Assembly: GCA_947625775.1 (NCBI GenBank)
Contig: CANQPM010000001.1
Coordinates: forward strand, 186,001 to 250,000
DNA: 64,000 nt
DNA from: an uncultured Lachnospiraceae bacterium
GTDB lineage: Bacteria > Bacillota > Clostridia > Lachnospirales > Lachnospiraceae
Direction of reading: 5' to 3'
The position numbers and the translations under genes were made by a program. Shown piece after piece: positions 63,881 through 64,000 of the stretch (position 1 is its first letter; each line of letters starts with the position of its first letter). A model generated the notes under the pieces. That model was not told the origin of the DNA, made no database searches, and saw only the letters and a program-made list of their open reading frames with translations.

Positions 63881-64000
63881 ATGAAGGATTATATTGAAGA
63901 AAGAGCAATCAATATTGCTGTGTATATCATTGAAAATAACGCTACAGTCAGACAGACAGCCAAAGCCTTTGGCATAAGCAAATCCACCGTGCACAAAGAC
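63881..64000 (+). CDS. spoIIID: Sporulation transcription factor SpoIIID, partial
   Basis: The first 40 codons run to the right edge and read MKDYIEERAINIAVYIIENN then ATVRQTAKAFGISKSTVHKD, matching SpoIIID, the small helix-turn-helix regulator of the sporulation mother cell. ATG 63881 is chosen by homology; AAAAGGAG lies 14 bases upstream. An in-frame ATG at 63851 would precede that site and is unlikely. Confidence 0.92.
   Translation, partial: MKDYIEERAINIAVYIIENNATVRQTAKAFGISKSTVHKD

Overview
The window looks like chromosome of an anaerobic, endospore-forming Firmicute, most likely a Lachnospiraceae-type Clostridium relative. The basis is the start of spoIIID at the right edge, a YtvI-type sporulation membrane protein, the short archaeal-type ProS, a TPP-riboswitch thiamin operon, a BirA-type dyad before bioY, Rpn and AAA-ATPase_like/DUF1703 family proteins, and strong AGGAGG-type ribosome binding sites throughout. 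No rRNA, tRNA or CRISPR array was seen.

Layout. (1) 1-4408 is one end of an integrative element: a partial YqaJ-type nuclease and an unrecognised 383-aa protein read leftward from a promoter with a long hairpin-rich leader, then DUF3173 and a tyrosine integrase read rightward and stop about 80 bp from the 3' end of guaA, a known integration target. (2) 4487-19862 is core genome: guaA, a MerR/TipAS regulator with a textbook 19-bp-spacer promoter, a one-domain EamA protein, a DUF4956-CotH pair, a TPP-riboswitch thiM-thiE-thiD-thiC operon, and a HD-GYP/receiver - proS - transglutaminase run. (3) 19958-26100 is an acquired patch. It holds a Schlafen-AlbA_2 regulator flanked by a perfect 27-bp direct repeat that overlaps the 3' end of an arsR-type gene, an ABC exporter operon with a DUF1648 peptide and two regulators, and a scar where an XRE gene and a replication-initiator gene are broken head-on. 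(4) 26224-35359 has a type Ic-like aspartate aminotransferase, a HAD phosphatase, YtvI, BioY with a BirA box, a BlaI-M56 sensor-lipoprotein operon and a GNAT acetyltransferase.

(5) 35360-49334 is the most interesting part. Read leftward it encodes a MoxR AAA+ ATPase, a DUF5682 protein, a VWA protein, a SWIM-finger protein with a small partner, a metallophosphoesterase, an Rpn-like protein and a 1214-aa DUF4132 protein. The first four types and the DUF4132 protein correspond to the functionally uncharacterised E. coli YehL-YehM-YehP-YehQ and YehI set. The cluster is dotted with palindromic repeats, including three copies of one family, and by two copies of a separate dispersed repeat of about 155 bp.

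(6) 49408-60091 has an AAA-ATPase_like/DUF1703 protein, an XRE remnant, a four-gene operon led by a plasmid-type Rep_3 protein followed by an ABC ATPase, a DUF6583-like anchored protein and an ABC-2 permease, and a YfhO membrane protein. (7) 60349-63708 is a second, ordinary MoxR-DUF58-membrane protein operon, divergent from spoIIID.

Start codons were moved from the longest ORF to the best ribosome binding site where the sequence allowed. Family names are from recognition of sequence patterns, not from searches.
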